DNA of 64,000 nt from Janthinobacterium sp. 64 (lineage in GTDB: Bacteria; Pseudomonadota; Gammaproteobacteria; Burkholderiales; Burkholderiaceae_D), in contig NZ_PHUG01000001.1 in NCBI RefSeq assembly GCF_002813325.1, positions 496,001 through 560,000 on the forward strand, read 5' to 3'. Both the position numbers and the translations under genes were made by a program. The stretch's first letter is position 1, and every line of letters starts with the position of its first letter. Shown one piece after another: positions 1 to 9,706 of this stretch. The notes under the pieces are model-generated. The model searched no databases. It saw only the letters and a program-made list of their open reading frames with translations, and had not been told where the DNA came from.

Positions 1-3000
1 TCATCGCCAACTCAACAGTGGCAAACCAGGGCGCCGGCATCAAGGTCGAGCAGGGGGCGGCCATCAGCACGCTGGGGCGCGGCAGGTCCGCCTTCGATGC
101 CGACGACGGTTTCGTCTACCAGCCCGGCTACCGTGGCGTGCTGGCCGTTTCCAATGGGCGCCTGCAGATGCTGGCGCCGGAATACGATAGCGTGGGCACG
201 CCGGCCAGCATCCGCATCGGCACTTGTGCGCAGGTAGCTTGTGCGGCAACCACCTCGCTGTATTCGGAAGGCTCGATCGCCTTTGCCACCAGCAGCGCCT
301 TCGAGCTCGGCGACGCCGTGCGCTACGGCACGCGTCACCTGACCCTGGCGGTCGGCGGCATCAACGTGGGCAGTGCGCAGACGCTCGATGCGACCGCCGC
401 GCGCGGTGCCCTGCCGCCGGGGCTGAGCTTGAACCAGGAGGTCCTGGACCGCCTGCTGCGCGGCGATGCCGGCACGGGCGCGCCGGCCTTGCAGACCTTG
501 TCGCTGACGGCGGCCCAGTCGCTCAATTTTTACGGCGACACGACCCTGAGCACCATGGATGCCAGCGGAAAGTCGCTGCTGGACAAGTTGTCGCTGACGA
601 CGCCGGCCATGTATGGCGGCGGCAAGGCGGGCGAGGCGGCGCGCATCGTCACCGACACCCTCGTCTGGAATGGCGGCACGGCCGGCCCGGCAGCGCTGCC
701 CGGCGCCGTGCTGGCCGGCGGCGCCGGCACGGGCAGCGGCACGCTCGACGTGCGTGCGCGGCGCATCGAGTTCGGCTATGGCCCCGACACGCGCCCGGAC
801 ACGCTGGCCGACGCGCAGCGCCTGATCCTGGGCTTTGCCGACGTCAGGCTCAATGCCAGCGAGCGCATCACGGCCAACCACAAGGGCAGCCTGGCCGTGC
901 ACCAGTCGCAGGGCGCGTATGCGACGGGCAAGGGCTACGCCTACGCCGGCGGCGACCTGTACCTGAACACGCCGCTGCTGACGGGACAAGCCGGTTCCGT
1001 CAACCGCATCACGGCAGGCGGGGCGCTCAATATCGCGGGAGCGGGCTCTGGCGGGCCGGCGGCGCTTGCCGGCAGCGACGCGCTGGGCGCGGAACTGCTG
1101 TTGGCGGGCAATAGCGTGACGCTCGATACGGCCGTGGTGTTGCCTAGCGGCAAACTGACCCTGGCCGCCACGGGCGACGTGCGCCTGCTGGACGGCGCGC
1201 AGCTGGACCTGGCAGGGCGCAAGGTCAGCATCCACGATGCGGACAAATACAGCTGGGGCGGCGAAGTCATACTGACCAGCCGCAGCGGCAATATCGCGCA
1301 GGCGGCCGCCGCCGGCATCGATGTGTCGGCCCGCAACAACCAGGGCGGCAAGGTGCAAGCCATCGCCCTCGATGCGGCCGCAGGCAAGGTCGACTTGCAG
1401 GGCCGGCTGCTGGGCGGCGCCAGCGGCCGCTATGACGCCGGTGGCACCGTCTTGCCCTACAAGGGCGGCGCCGTGGATATCCGCGCGCAGGACGTGGGCG
1501 ATTTCGCGGCCCTGAACCGGCGCCTGAACGACGGCAAGGTGGACGGCGAACGCAGTTTCCAGATCAAGCAGGGCGATCTGACCATCGGTGACGAGATCAG
1601 GGCGGGCAGCGTCAATGTTTCGCTCGATAATGGCCGCCTGACGGTGGCGGGCGCCATCGACGCCAGCGGCGAGCGCGTGGGCGCCATCCGCCTGGCGGGC
1701 AAGCATGGCGTGACGCTGGCCGGCACGGCCGTGCTCGACGCGCATGGCAGCGTGCTGCGCGTCGACAGCTATGGCAAGATCATCGATGCGCCGAACCGGG
1801 CGATGATCGAAATCAATGCGGGCGATGGCGTGCTGGCCCTGGACGGCGGTGCGCGGCTCGATGTGCGCCACGGCACGGCGGCCGGCAGCGGCGCGGGCAA
1901 GGGCCGGCATGACGACCAGGCGCGCGGCACCCTGGACTTGCACGCGGCGCGCCTGGGCAGCGCCGGTGGCGCCAGCGACGCCGACGCGGCCACGCACGGC
2001 GACATCGCCATCGCGGCCGGCGCAGGCCTGCGCATCGAAGGCGCGCGCGAGATCGCCGTGCACGGCACGGCGCGCTACGGCGATGTGCCACAAGGCGTGC
2101 TCAAGGATGCTAATGGCCAGGTCGTGCCGGGCACGGACGGCTTGCCGCAGGCGGACCTGGCGGCGGGCGGGCGGCCGTACCAGTTCATCGACCAGGCTTA
2201 CCTCGATAGCAAGCATGACGACAGCACGGCCTTCATGGCGGGGGCGCTGGGCAACGCCAATTTGCTGGGAAACAAACTGGCCGGCTTGCGCACGGCCGCA
2301 TATGCCGAGGCGCTGCATGTGCGCCCCGGCGTGGAGATCGTCACGCAGGGCGACCTGGTGGTCAGCGGCGACATCGACCTGTCCGCGCACCGCTATGCGG
2401 GTCTGAACGCGAAGACGCCAAAAACCGTCGTGGCCGGCTCGGGCGAACCGGGCAGCCTGGTGTTGCGCGCGGGCGGTAATCTCGACATCTTTGGCAGCAT
2501 CAACGACGGTTTTGCGCCGCCGCCCGCCACGCCGGACGACAAGGGCTGGGTGCTGACGCCGGGGCGCCAGGCCTACGGCGGCGACGTGGTGGTGCCGGGC
2601 CATGGCGTGGTGCTGGCCGAGGGAACGTTGTTTCCTGCCGGCAAAGTCTTGAATTATGCCCTGCCGATCCAGCCGGTGACGCTGGCCGTGGGTACCGTGC
2701 TGCCGGTGGCGGCCAGCCTGGCGGCGGCGCTGGAAGTGCCAGTCGATACGGTGCTGCGCGCGGACGTGCGCGACAGCGCCGGCCGCCTGCTGCATGCGGC
2801 CGGCACGCTGGTTGCGGGCCAGCCGCTGCTGCTGCCGAAAGGCACGCAGCTGGGCGCCGGTTCGCAGTTGTCCGGGACGGTTGCGCTGGAAGGCCTGACC
2901 TGGCCGGCCGGCGTGCCACTGCCGAGCCTGGCGCAGTTTGATAACTACCTCAAGCCGAACGGGGTCATGCTGGCCAGTGCGCTGGCCTTGCGCGTCGGTG

Positions 3001-6000
3001 CGCTGATCCCCGCCGATACCCGCGTCAAGCTGCCGGGCGGCGCCCTCAGCGTGCCGCTGCGCGCCATCACGGGCGGCGTGCAGGGGCGTAACTGGGCGGT
3101 GGCGCCCATGCTGCCGGAAGGCTCGCTGTCGTGGTCGATGCGGCTCGTGTCCGGCGCCGATACCGGCGCGGCCGACACGCGCAGCATCCGGCCCGTGCTG
3201 GCGGGCGACCTGCGGCTGGCCGACAGCCATTACGCGCTGTATGAAACGTATGACCGGAAAATCATCCCGGGCACGCCGGCGCGGCCGGGCGGTGCCTGGT
3301 TCTGGAATGCGCTGGGCGGCGAGCTGGGCTACGAGCCAGGCACGCCGGTGGCGCCCGATCTTGAAGACTGGTGCGACGCAGGCGCCTGCGACCGCTACAA
3401 CTATGCCTGGAGCGACAGCGCCAGCCTGTTTGATCCCGCCTGGCTGGCCGGCAAGCCGGTGCCGCTGGATGTGGAAGGACAGTGCGACCCGGACCTCTGC
3501 ATCCCGCTGGGCAAGGCGATTCCCGGCACGCCGGACCGGGTGGAAATCGGCGCGCTGAAAAGCGTGACGCCAGCAACCCAGCATTTCAGCGTGCTGCGCA
3601 CGGGGACGGGCGACCTGGACCTGATTGCGGCCGGCAACGTCAGTACCCTGTCGCCATATGGCATCTATACGGCGGGTACCTCCACCGCCAGCCTGGGCAA
3701 TGCCGCCTACAATCAGGCGCGCGGGCGCGCCGGCGACGGCGCGACGGTGCTGGGCAGCGGCGGCGCCGCGTATGAATCCCTGGTCGATGGCGGCGTGGCC
3801 AGCGCCTATGCGGCCTGGTACCCCGACCATGGCGGCAATCTGCTGCTGCGCGCGGGCGGCAACCTGACGGGCGACATCGTCAGTGCGTTCGGCGTTGCGC
3901 GCCAGGAAGACTTGCGCAGGCAGGCGGGCAGCGCCAACGTAGGCAACTGGCTGTGGCGCCAGAGCACGGGCGGCACGGCCGGCGTCGACCCCATACCCGC
4001 CAGCTGGTGGATCAATTTTGGCACGTATATCAAGGAAGCCGGTGGCGCGAGCGTCTTGCAGCCCGACCAGGCGATCATCGACAAGCTGCCCATGCTGGTG
4101 GGCTTCACGGGCATGGGCACGCTGGGCGGCGGCAACCTGAGCGTCGATGTGGGCGGCCATGCGGGCATGCAGGCGCGGCGCGGCTCGGCCGATGGCGACC
4201 AGTCGCCGCGCAGCGAAGGACTGGTGCTGGCCGTGGCCGGCACGGGCCGGGTCGGCGCCGACGGCGGCCTGCTGCTGACGGGCGGCGGTGACATGGACGT
4301 GCGCATCGGCGGCGACATCAATCCCGGCCTGCAGGCCAGGGCGGCCGTCAACAACGGTTTTGGCATGCAGCTGGGCGCGGCGACGGATTACCAGAACCAG
4401 AACCTGAACCTGAACGGCGCGCTGAGCAATCTGCGCGGTGCCCTGGCCCTGCAAACGGGCAGCCTGGGCGGCGTCGCCTTCAATTATGGCGGCATGCCGC
4501 AGCAGCACGACAGCAAGGAGCAGCGCGCCTACGATCCCTACGGCGCCACGCTGGGCACGGCCACCGGCGGCGCGACGTTGATGCTGGGCGATGCGGCGGC
4601 GCGCGTGTCCACGCGCGGCGACCTGGTGCTGGCCGGCACGGGCGACCCGGGCCGCGTGAAGACAGCCCATACGTCCGCGTTCACGGCCAATGGCAAGGCC
4701 CATGCGCAGGGCGGCCATGGCTGGTTTTCGCTGTGGACGGACGGTACGGCGATCGACCTGTTCTCCGCTGGCGGCAGCCTGGCGCCGAGCGTGCAGCTGG
4801 GCGATGTCGATTTTGGCAGGACACCGGCCAGCCAGGGCAACCATGCCGATTCGGACGGGCGTTTCCTGTTCCCTTCGCAGCTGGGGGCGGTGGCCGCGAA
4901 TGGCAGCATCTTCCTGGGCAAGTCGGCGCTGGGCGGGCAAGACTATTACGCACCCGGCTATTCCATGCTGCTGGCGCCATCGGCCAACGGCCGGCTCGAC
5001 TTGCTGGCGGGCGATTCGCTGTATGCCAGCGGCTATGCCGTGAGCCGCTCGGGCGCCGCCGCATCGAGCCTGCCCACGCCCGTTCATCCCGCCTTCGCCG
5101 GCTATGAGCGTGATGTTCTGAACGGCCAGCAGGTCTACGTGGCGGGCAATGGCGGCGTGGACGGCATCGTGTCGAGCCTGGTGCGCTTTCCCCTGTTCGC
5201 GTTTGGCAGCCCCAGCGCCGTGCCGCTCGGCGACGCCGGTACGCCGTCGCGCCTGTACGCGGGCAAGGGCGATATCGTCGGCTTGCGCAGCGGAGAAATC
5301 CTGGCGTTTGTCAACGGCCAGCGGGCCGGACAGATGTGGTACGAGGGTGCCGCGCCCGTGTGGATGCGGGCCGGGCGCGACATTGTCAACTCCGGCACGC
5401 AGCCGGGCCAGCCGACGGCGCTGCCGAATGCCATCACCAATACCCGCGAGAACGTGTCTGGCAACGGCGTCAGCACGGGCAACCTGTTCGTGCATGCGCG
5501 CGCCACGGACGTGTCCATCGTCGCGGCGGGCCGCGACATCCTGCATAGCAGCTTCAGCGTGGCCGGTCCCGGCACGTTGGAACTGACGGCGGGGCGCCAT
5601 ATCCGCATGGAAGAGCAGGGTGCGCTGGTCAGCCTGGGCGCCGTGGTGGCTGGCGATCAACGTCCCGGCGCCGGCATCGTGCTGCAGGCGGGGCTGGGCG
5701 AAGCCGGCGTGAATGGCGTCGATTTCGCCGCCTTCGCGCAGCGCTACCTGGACCCGGTCAACCTGGCCCAGGCTGGCGTGCCATTGGCACAACAGGCGGG
5801 CAAGGTCGCCAGAACCTATGCGCCGGAGCTGGCCGCCTGGCTGGCGGCGCGCGAGGGTTTCTCCGGCACGCCGCAACAGGCGCGCACGCGTTTTGCCGCC
5901 TTGCCGCCCGAGCAGCAGCGTATCTTCGCGCGCCAGGTCTTCTTTGATGAATTGAAGGCGGGCGGGCGCGAATACAACGATGCGCAAGGTGCGCGTTTCG

Positions 6001-6932
6001 GCAGCTACCTGCGCGGCCGCAACGCCATCGCGGCGCTGTTCCCTGCGCAGGATGCGCACGGCGCGCGCATCGGCTACCAGGGCGATATCAGCCTGTATGG
6101 CCCGTCCGGCGTCAATACCCTGTTCGGCGGCGACATCAGCATGCTCGCGCCGGGCGGCAAGCAGGTCTTCGGCACGGAGGGCCAGGCGCCGCTCGCGGTG
6201 CCTGGCCTGGTGCCTGGCGTACTCACGCAGGGTGCGGGCGATATCGCGCTGTACGCCCAGGACAGCATGCTGCTGGGCCAAAGCCGCATCATGACTACCT
6301 TCGGCGGCGCCATCCTGGCCTGGTCGGCGCAGGGCGACATCAATGCGGGGCGCGGGTCGAAGTCGACCATCGTCTACACGCCGCCCAAACGCGTGTATGA
6401 CCAATGGGGCAATGTGACGCTGGCGTCTGACGTGCCCAGCACGGGCGCCGGCATCGCCACGCTGGCGCCGATACCGGAAGTGCCGGCCGGCGATATCGAC
6501 TTGATCGCCCCCCTGGGCACCATCGACGCGGGCGAGGCGGGCATTCGCGTGTCGGGCAATATCAACCTGGCGGCGCTGCAGGTGGTGAACGCGGCGAACA
6601 TCCAGGTGCAGGGGAAATCGAGTGGCATGCCGGTGCTGGCCGCCGTGAACGTGGCCGCCCTGAGCAACGCCAGTGCGGCGGCGTCGCAGGCGACGGGCGC
6701 GGCGCAGGAAGTGCTGCAGCGCGAGCGGGCGGCGGCGCGCGGCAGCCTGCCATCGATCTTTTCCGTGCGCGTGCTGGGCTTTGGCGACGAGCCGGTCGAG
6801 GACGGCGACAAGCGCGGCAAGGCGGCCAGCTACCGGCCGGACAGCCCCGTCGCCATCCTCGGCCTCGGCGGCACGGGTGCCACTCAGCGCGCCCACCTGA
6901 CGCGCCCGGAGCAGCAGGAGCTGGACCTGTGA
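1..6932 (+). CDS. Filamentous haemagglutinin-like exoprotein, C-terminal part (partial at 5' end)
   Basis: The frame is already open at base 3 and runs about 2,309 codons to a TGA, so only the C-terminal part of a very large protein is present; its true start lies upstream. The sequence is rich in Gly/Ala/Asp with recurring short strands of the G-D-[IL] type, as in right-handed beta-helix adhesins secreted by the two-partner route. The last ~500 residues, ending in the segment around GDIDLIAPLGTIDAGEAGIR, resemble the DUF3739 region of betaproteobacterial filamentous haemagglutinin family proteins (from memory of the family). The expected role is a surface or secreted adhesin for attachment or biofilm. 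No TpsB transporter is visible in the window, and it may lie upstream. The sigma-factor gene overlaps the stop codon. I am confident of the family; the ligand is unknown. Confidence 0.85.
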   Translation, partial: IANSTVANQGAGIKVEQGAAISTLGRGRSAFDADDGFVYQPGYRGVLAVSNGRLQMLAPEYDSVGTPASIRIGTCAQVACAATTSLYSEGSIAFATSSAFELGDAVRYGTRHLTLAVGGINVGSAQTLDATAARGALPPGLSLNQEVLDRLLRGDAGTGAPALQTLSLTAAQSLNFYGDTTLSTMDASGKSLLDKLSLTTPAMYGGGKAGEAARIVTDTLVWNGGTAGPAALPGAVLAGGAGTGSGTLDVRARRIEFGYGPDTRPDTLADAQRLILGFADVRLNASERITANHKGSLAVHQSQGAYATGKGYAYAGGDLYLNTPLLTGQAGSVNRITAGGALNIAGAGSGGPAALAGSDALGAELLLAGNSVTLDTAVVLPSGKLTLAATGDVRLLDGAQLDLAGRKVSIHDADKYSWGGEVILTSRSGNIAQAAAAGIDVSARNNQGGKVQAIALDAAAGKVDLQGRLLGGASGRYDAGGTVLPYKGGAVDIRAQDVGDFAALNRRLNDGKVDGERSFQIKQGDLTIGDEIRAGSVNVSLDNGRLTVAGAIDASGERVGAIRLAGKHGVTLAGTAVLDAHGSVLRVDSYGKIIDAPNRAMIEINAGDGVLALDGGARLDVRHGTAAGSGAGKGRHDDQARGTLDLHAARLGSAGGASDADAATHGDIAIAAGAGLRIEGAREIAVHGTARYGDVPQGVLKDANGQVVPGTDGLPQADLAAGGRPYQFIDQAYLDSKHDDSTAFMAGALGNANLLGNKLAGLRTAAYAEALHVRPGVEIVTQGDLVVSGDIDLSAHRYAGLNAKTPKTVVAGSGEPGSLVLRAGGNLDIFGSINDGFAPPPATPDDKGWVLTPGRQAYGGDVVVPGHGVVLAEGTLFPAGKVLNYALPIQPVTLAVGTVLPVAASLAAALEVPVDTVLRADVRDSAGRLLHAAGTLVAGQPLLLPKGTQLGAGSQLSGTVALEGLTWPAGVPLPSLAQFDNYLKPNGVMLASALALRVGALIPADTRVKLPGGALSVPLRAITGGVQGRNWAVAPMLPEGSLSWSMRLVSGADTGAADTRSIRPVLAGDLRLADSHYALYETYDRKIIPGTPARPGGAWFWNALGGELGYEPGTPVAPDLEDWCDAGACDRYNYAWSDSASLFDPAWLAGKPVPLDVEGQCDPDLCIPLGKAIPGTPDRVEIGALKSVTPATQHFSVLRTGTGDLDLIAAGNVSTLSPYGIYTAGTSTASLGNAAYNQARGRAGDGATVLGSGGAAYESLVDGGVASAYAAWYPDHGGNLLLRAGGNLTGDIVSAFGVARQEDLRRQAGSANVGNWLWRQSTGGTAGVDPIPASWWINFGTYIKEAGGASVLQPDQAIIDKLPMLVGFTGMGTLGGGNLSVDVGGHAGMQARRGSADGDQSPRSEGLVLAVAGTGRVGADGGLLLTGGGDMDVRIGGDINPGLQARAAVNNGFGMQLGAATDYQNQNLNLNGALSNLRGALALQTGSLGGVAFNYGGMPQQHDSKEQRAYDPYGATLGTATGGATLMLGDAAARVSTRGDLVLAGTGDPGRVKTAHTSAFTANGKAHAQGGHGWFSLWTDGTAIDLFSAGGSLAPSVQLGDVDFGRTPASQGNHADSDGRFLFPSQLGAVAANGSIFLGKSALGGQDYYAPGYSMLLAPSANGRLDLLAGDSLYASGYAVSRSGAAASSLPTPVHPAFAGYERDVLNGQQVYVAGNGGVDGIVSSLVRFPLFAFGSPSAVPLGDAGTPSRLYAGKGDIVGLRSGEILAFVNGQRAGQMWYEGAAPVWMRAGRDIVNSGTQPGQPTALPNAITNTRENVSGNGVSTGNLFVHARATDVSIVAAGRDILHSSFSVAGPGTLELTAGRHIRMEEQGALVSLGAVVAGDQRPGAGIVLQAGLGEAGVNGVDFAAFAQRYLDPVNLAQAGVPLAQQAGKVARTYAPELAAWLAAREGFSGTPQQARTRFAALPPEQQRIFARQVFFDELKAGGREYNDAQGARFGSYLRGRNAIAALFPAQDAHGARIGYQGDISLYGPSGVNTLFGGDISMLAPGGKQVFGTEGQAPLAVPGLVPGVLTQGAGDIALYAQDSMLLGQSRIMTTFGGAILAWSAQGDINAGRGSKSTIVYTPPKRVYDQWGNVTLASDVPSTGAGIATLAPIPEVPAGDIDLIAPLGTIDAGEAGIRVSGNINLAALQVVNAANIQVQGKSSGMPVLAAVNVAALSNASAAASQATGAAQEVLQRERAAARGSLPSIFSVRVLGFGDEPVEDGDKRGKAASYRPDSPVAILGLGGTGATQRAHLTRPEQQELDL

Positions 6933-7534
6933 CGGCCAGCGTGGAAGCGTTGTCGCCATGCCTGCAGGCGCACTTGGCCACGCACTACGCGCGCCTGCAC
7001 CGGCGCCTGACGCGCTACCTGGGCTGCGCGGAGTTGGCCAGCGACAGCCTGCACGACACCTGGCTGCGCCTGGCGGGCAAGCCGGCACCGCCCGCCAGCA
7101 GCATGGATGCCTACGTCTGCCGCGTGGCGTGCAACCTGGCCGTGGACCGGCTGCGCCAGGCGCGGCCCTGGCACTACGCGGACGGCGCCGAAGCGCTGCT
7201 GGAACAGTTGGCAGATGGCGCGGCTGGACCGGCCACGCTGGCCGAAGTGCGCTCCGAGCTGGCCGCCGTTGACCGGGCGGTGGCGTGCCTGCCGCGGCGC
7301 CACCGGCAGGTGCTGTTCGGCTTGCGCCTGGAAGACGCCACGCGCGACGAGGTGGCCGCGCGCCACGGCATTTCGCTGCGCAGCGTCGACACCCTGCTGC
7401 GGCAGGCGCTCGACCACTGTGCCGCGCAGACGGGGCAGACCGTCAGCGGCGGCATCGGCAAGGCGCGCCGGGCGTTGCGCACGGCGCGGGCTGGTTTCCA
7501 GCCGGGAGCGCCATCGTTTGCTGTTGCCTCATAA
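6929..7534 (+). CDS. ECF-type RNA polymerase sigma factor
   Basis: This 201-residue protein has a sigma region 2 (about residues 14-79, including AYVCRVACNLAVDRLRQ) and a region 4 helix-turn-helix (about 118-163, LPRRHRQVLFGL followed by RDEVAARHGISLRSVDTLLRQA). It lacks region 3, which is the ECF layout of the FecI type. The GTG start overlaps the stop of the haemagglutinin gene (GTGA), so the two are probably translationally coupled. It should direct core RNA polymerase to a small set of promoters, possibly for the adhesin and its secretion partner; this is inference. No FecR-like anti-sigma gene follows; the next gene is on the opposite strand. The ~35 residues after region 4 are basic and not part of a domain I recognise. 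Confidence 0.88.
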   Translation: MTASVEALSPCLQAHLATHYARLHRRLTRYLGCAELASDSLHDTWLRLAGKPAPPASSMDAYVCRVACNLAVDRLRQARPWHYADGAEALLEQLADGAAGPATLAEVRSELAAVDRAVACLPRRHRQVLFGLRLEDATRDEVAARHGISLRSVDTLLRQALDHCAAQTGQTVSGGIGKARRALRTARAGFQPGAPSFAVAS

Positions 7535-7555
7535 GCGTCATGGCGCGCCAGCCGT

Positions 7556-8098
7556 CTACAGCATGCGCTGGAAGACGCCGTCCTTGTCCAGCAGCAGATG
7601 CTTGAGGCCGGCAAGGGCGTGCAGGGCGATCAGCGCGGCCAGGGTCCAGGCGGCCAGTTCGTGCAGTCCGAAGCATAGTTCGGCCAGCGCGTGGTCGGGC
7701 GCGAAGCAGCGCGGCAGGGCCAGGCCGAAGAAGGCTACGCCGCTTTTGCTCAGCAGCGCGCCGGCCAGGCCCGTGGCCGGCACCAGCAGCATGCCCGCGT
7801 ACAGCAAGCCATGGCCCAGACGCGACAGGCGCGCTTGCCAGGGCGCCACGGACGGCGGCAGGCTAGCCGGCCTGTGGCCCAGGCGCCAGGCGGCGCGCGC
7901 GGCGAGCAGCAGCAATAGCAGCAAGCCCAGCGATTTATGCAGATTGAAATACACCTCGCTGCCGGGATCGTCCTCGACCTCCATCATGGTCCAGCCCAGG
8001 GCCAGCATGGCGGGGATCAGCACGGCCATCAGCCAGTGCAGCAGGCGCGCCGGGGCTGCATAGCGCCAGCCTTGCGTCGTCAATTTCTCGGTGTTCAT
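7556..8098 (-). CDS. Cytochrome b561 family protein
   Basis: This 180-residue integral membrane protein has four predicted helices and the conserved histidines expected to ligate two b-type haems (H21 in the HWLMA segment, H54 in NLHKSLG, H146 in LHELAA, H160). These are the marks of the CybB/YodB cytochrome b561 family, which passes electrons between quinols and periplasmic acceptors such as superoxide or partner oxidoreductases. The start has an AAGGA ribosome site 8 bases upstream. It lies 49 bp downstream of the TolC-like efflux gene in the same direction, so it may be the last gene of the metal-efflux operon, but nothing in the sequence proves a joint function. Confidence 0.88.
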   Translation of the reverse strand: MNTEKLTTQGWRYAAPARLLHWLMAVLIPAMLALGWTMMEVEDDPGSEVYFNLHKSLGLLLLLLLAARAAWRLGHRPASLPPSVAPWQARLSRLGHGLLYAGMLLVPATGLAGALLSKSGVAFFGLALPRCFAPDHALAELCFGLHELAAWTLAALIALHALAGLKHLLLDKDGVFQRML

Positions 8099-8147
8099 GG
8101 TGTTTCCTTCTCGGTCAATTGCGTGGATGAATCGTGTTGGCGCCGCA

Positions 8148-9383
8148 TCAGTCGATGGACCAGATGGCGTGCGCGTCGAGTTGCAGGCGCGCCTGGGCCG
8201 CCAGCGCCTCGATCTGGGCCGTCTGCGCCGTCAGCGCCGCGTCGAGCGCCTGCCGCCTGCCGGCCAGTGCTACGGCCAGCGTGCATTCGCCCGCCTGGTA
8301 GGCGCGCTGCATCAGTTCCGCCTGGCGCATGGTGTGTTGTTGTACGTCTTGCAATGTCGTCCATATTGCGTGGCTATGCACGCTGTCGCTGGCGGCACGC
8401 CGGGCCGCCAGGGCGACGCGCAGCCGGGTCTGCGCCAACCGTTCGCGCGCCATCGAGGCCTTGATGGCCGCCGCCGACCGGTCCGCCGTGCGTCCGGCGC
8501 CGGGCAGGGGAAACGACAGGCTGACGCCGAACACCCGCTCCTGGCCGTCGCGCTCGCGCGCGGCGCGCAGTGCCAGCGTCGGGTCGGGCATGGCGTCGCT
8601 GGCCAGCCGGCTGGCGCGCATGGCGTACAGGTCCGCCTCTGCCTGGGCCAGCTGCAGTTCGTGGCTATCGTGCTCGATATGCACGATGCGCTCGGCCCAG
8701 CTGGCTGCGGCCTCGCTGCCGGCTTGCGGCAGTGGCAGCGAGTCGGCCTGCGGACGCGGCAAGCCGGGGTAGCTGATGGCCAGCAGCGCAAGCGTCTGCT
8801 CGCTGCGCTGGCGTGCCTGTTGCAGCAGGGCCAGCACGCGTTGCTGTTCCGTGTCGGCTTGCAGCAAGTCGAGCGCGGCGCCGTCGCCCGCCTGCACGCG
8901 GCGCGCGGCAATCGTTTGCAAGCGCTGCGTCACGGCCAGCTGTTCTTCCAGCCGCGCCACGCCGGCCAGCTCGCGCAGCGCGTCGAACCAGTCGCGCAGC
9001 AGGGCGCGTCCCGCCTCGTGCCAGGCGTCGCCATGCAGCGCGCGCGCCACGGCCAGGCCTTGCTCGCCCAGCGCCTGGTCCAGGCTGGCCTTGCCGAACC
9101 AGCGCAGGGGCCGCTCCAGCGCCACTTCCTGTTCCCGGTAGCGTTCTGCGCCGGGGACGCTGCGCTGGCTGGCGCCCGCGCGCACCGTCCATTCATAGGG
9201 CCCGGCGGCCAGCTTGTCGCGTTCCGCGCCGGCCAGTTGCGTATTGAGTACCCCCTGGCGCAGCGCCGGCAGGCTGGCCAGCACACGCCGCACCTCGGCT
9301 TCGGGCGGCAGCGCGGTAGGGGCGCCAGGCGCCGCCTGCGCTCCCGCCGCAAGGAACAGCAGGGCCAGGACGCGCGTCTTCAT
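8148..9383 (-). CDS. TolC/CzcC-family outer-membrane efflux channel
   Basis: This 411-residue protein is the outer-membrane component of a tripartite heavy-metal RND pump. A signal peptide (MKTRVLALLFLAAGAQA) starts at an ATG that overlaps the DUF3240 stop codon as ATGA and has GGGAGG just upstream. An in-frame codon six residues earlier is therefore not the likely start. The body shows two repeated long amphipathic helical segments with many Ala, Gln, Arg and Leu residues, as in outer membrane factors. It would form the trimeric exit duct for the fusion protein and RND pump encoded upstream in the operon. The family is clear; the metal is not determinable from this subunit. Confidence 0.87.
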   Translation of the reverse strand: MKTRVLALLFLAAGAQAAPGAPTALPPEAEVRRVLASLPALRQGVLNTQLAGAERDKLAAGPYEWTVRAGASQRSVPGAERYREQEVALERPLRWFGKASLDQALGEQGLAVARALHGDAWHEAGRALLRDWFDALRELAGVARLEEQLAVTQRLQTIAARRVQAGDGAALDLLQADTEQQRVLALLQQARQRSEQTLALLAISYPGLPRPQADSLPLPQAGSEAAASWAERIVHIEHDSHELQLAQAEADLYAMRASRLASDAMPDPTLALRAARERDGQERVFGVSLSFPLPGAGRTADRSAAAIKASMARERLAQTRLRVALAARRAASDSVHSHAIWTTLQDVQQHTMRQAELMQRAYQAGECTLAVALAGRRQALDAALTAQTAQIEALAAQARLQLDAHAIWSID

Positions 9384-9706
9384 GCCAGCCTCCCGTGGCA
9401 CAGCACGGGGCTGATCCAGTAGGCGATGTCGGGTTTGGGCAGCTGTGCCGCCAGCGCCTGCACCAGCAGGCGCAAGTCGGTGTCGGCGCCGGCGACCAGG
9501 ACCAGCTTGCGCCGTCCCCGGCCCCGTACCTGTTCCAGGCTGGAGGGGTAGGCGGCGCCCGGTCCCATGCCTTGCGCATCGAGCACCGAAAAACCGGCCG
9601 CCCAGGCCGGGTGCAGCAGCAGGAAATCGAGGACGTCCTCTTCGAGGGCTACGGGCATGGCCAGCGTCAGCATGGCGTCGCAGGGGGAATGGTCAGGGTG
9701 CTGCAT
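9380..9706 (-). CDS. DUF3240 family small protein of the efflux operon
   Basis: This ~108-residue protein fits DUF3240, a small P-II-like ferredoxin-fold family that is often found next to czcCBA/cusCBA operons (from memory). Its first part has the typical pattern LTLAMPVALEEDVLDFLLLH, and the end is IAYWISPVLCHGRLA. The ATG at 9706 has GGAG upstream and overlaps the RND stop by 14 bases; a TTG further upstream is less likely. A Cys-His pair near the C terminus could bind metal, but this is only a suggestion. Its role is probably accessory or regulatory in metal efflux. Confidence 0.72.
   Translation of the reverse strand: MQHPDHSPCDAMLTLAMPVALEEDVLDFLLLHPAWAAGFSVLDAQGMGPGAAYPSSLEQVRGRGRRKLVLVAGADTDLRLLVQALAAQLPKPDIAYWISPVLCHGRLA

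Noticed and set aside
1-6932. CRISPR or tandem DNA repeats within the haemagglutinin gene
   Set aside because: Recurring GGCGGC-type words reflect Gly/Ala-rich beta-helix coding and high GC. No regular repeat-spacer structure exists.
12-7088. A 2,358-codon open frame on the minus strand, antisense to the haemagglutinin gene
   Set aside because: Its translation is Arg/Ala/Gln/His-rich with no domain, and it mirrors the GC3-biased codons of the sense gene. The sense frame has clear family features.
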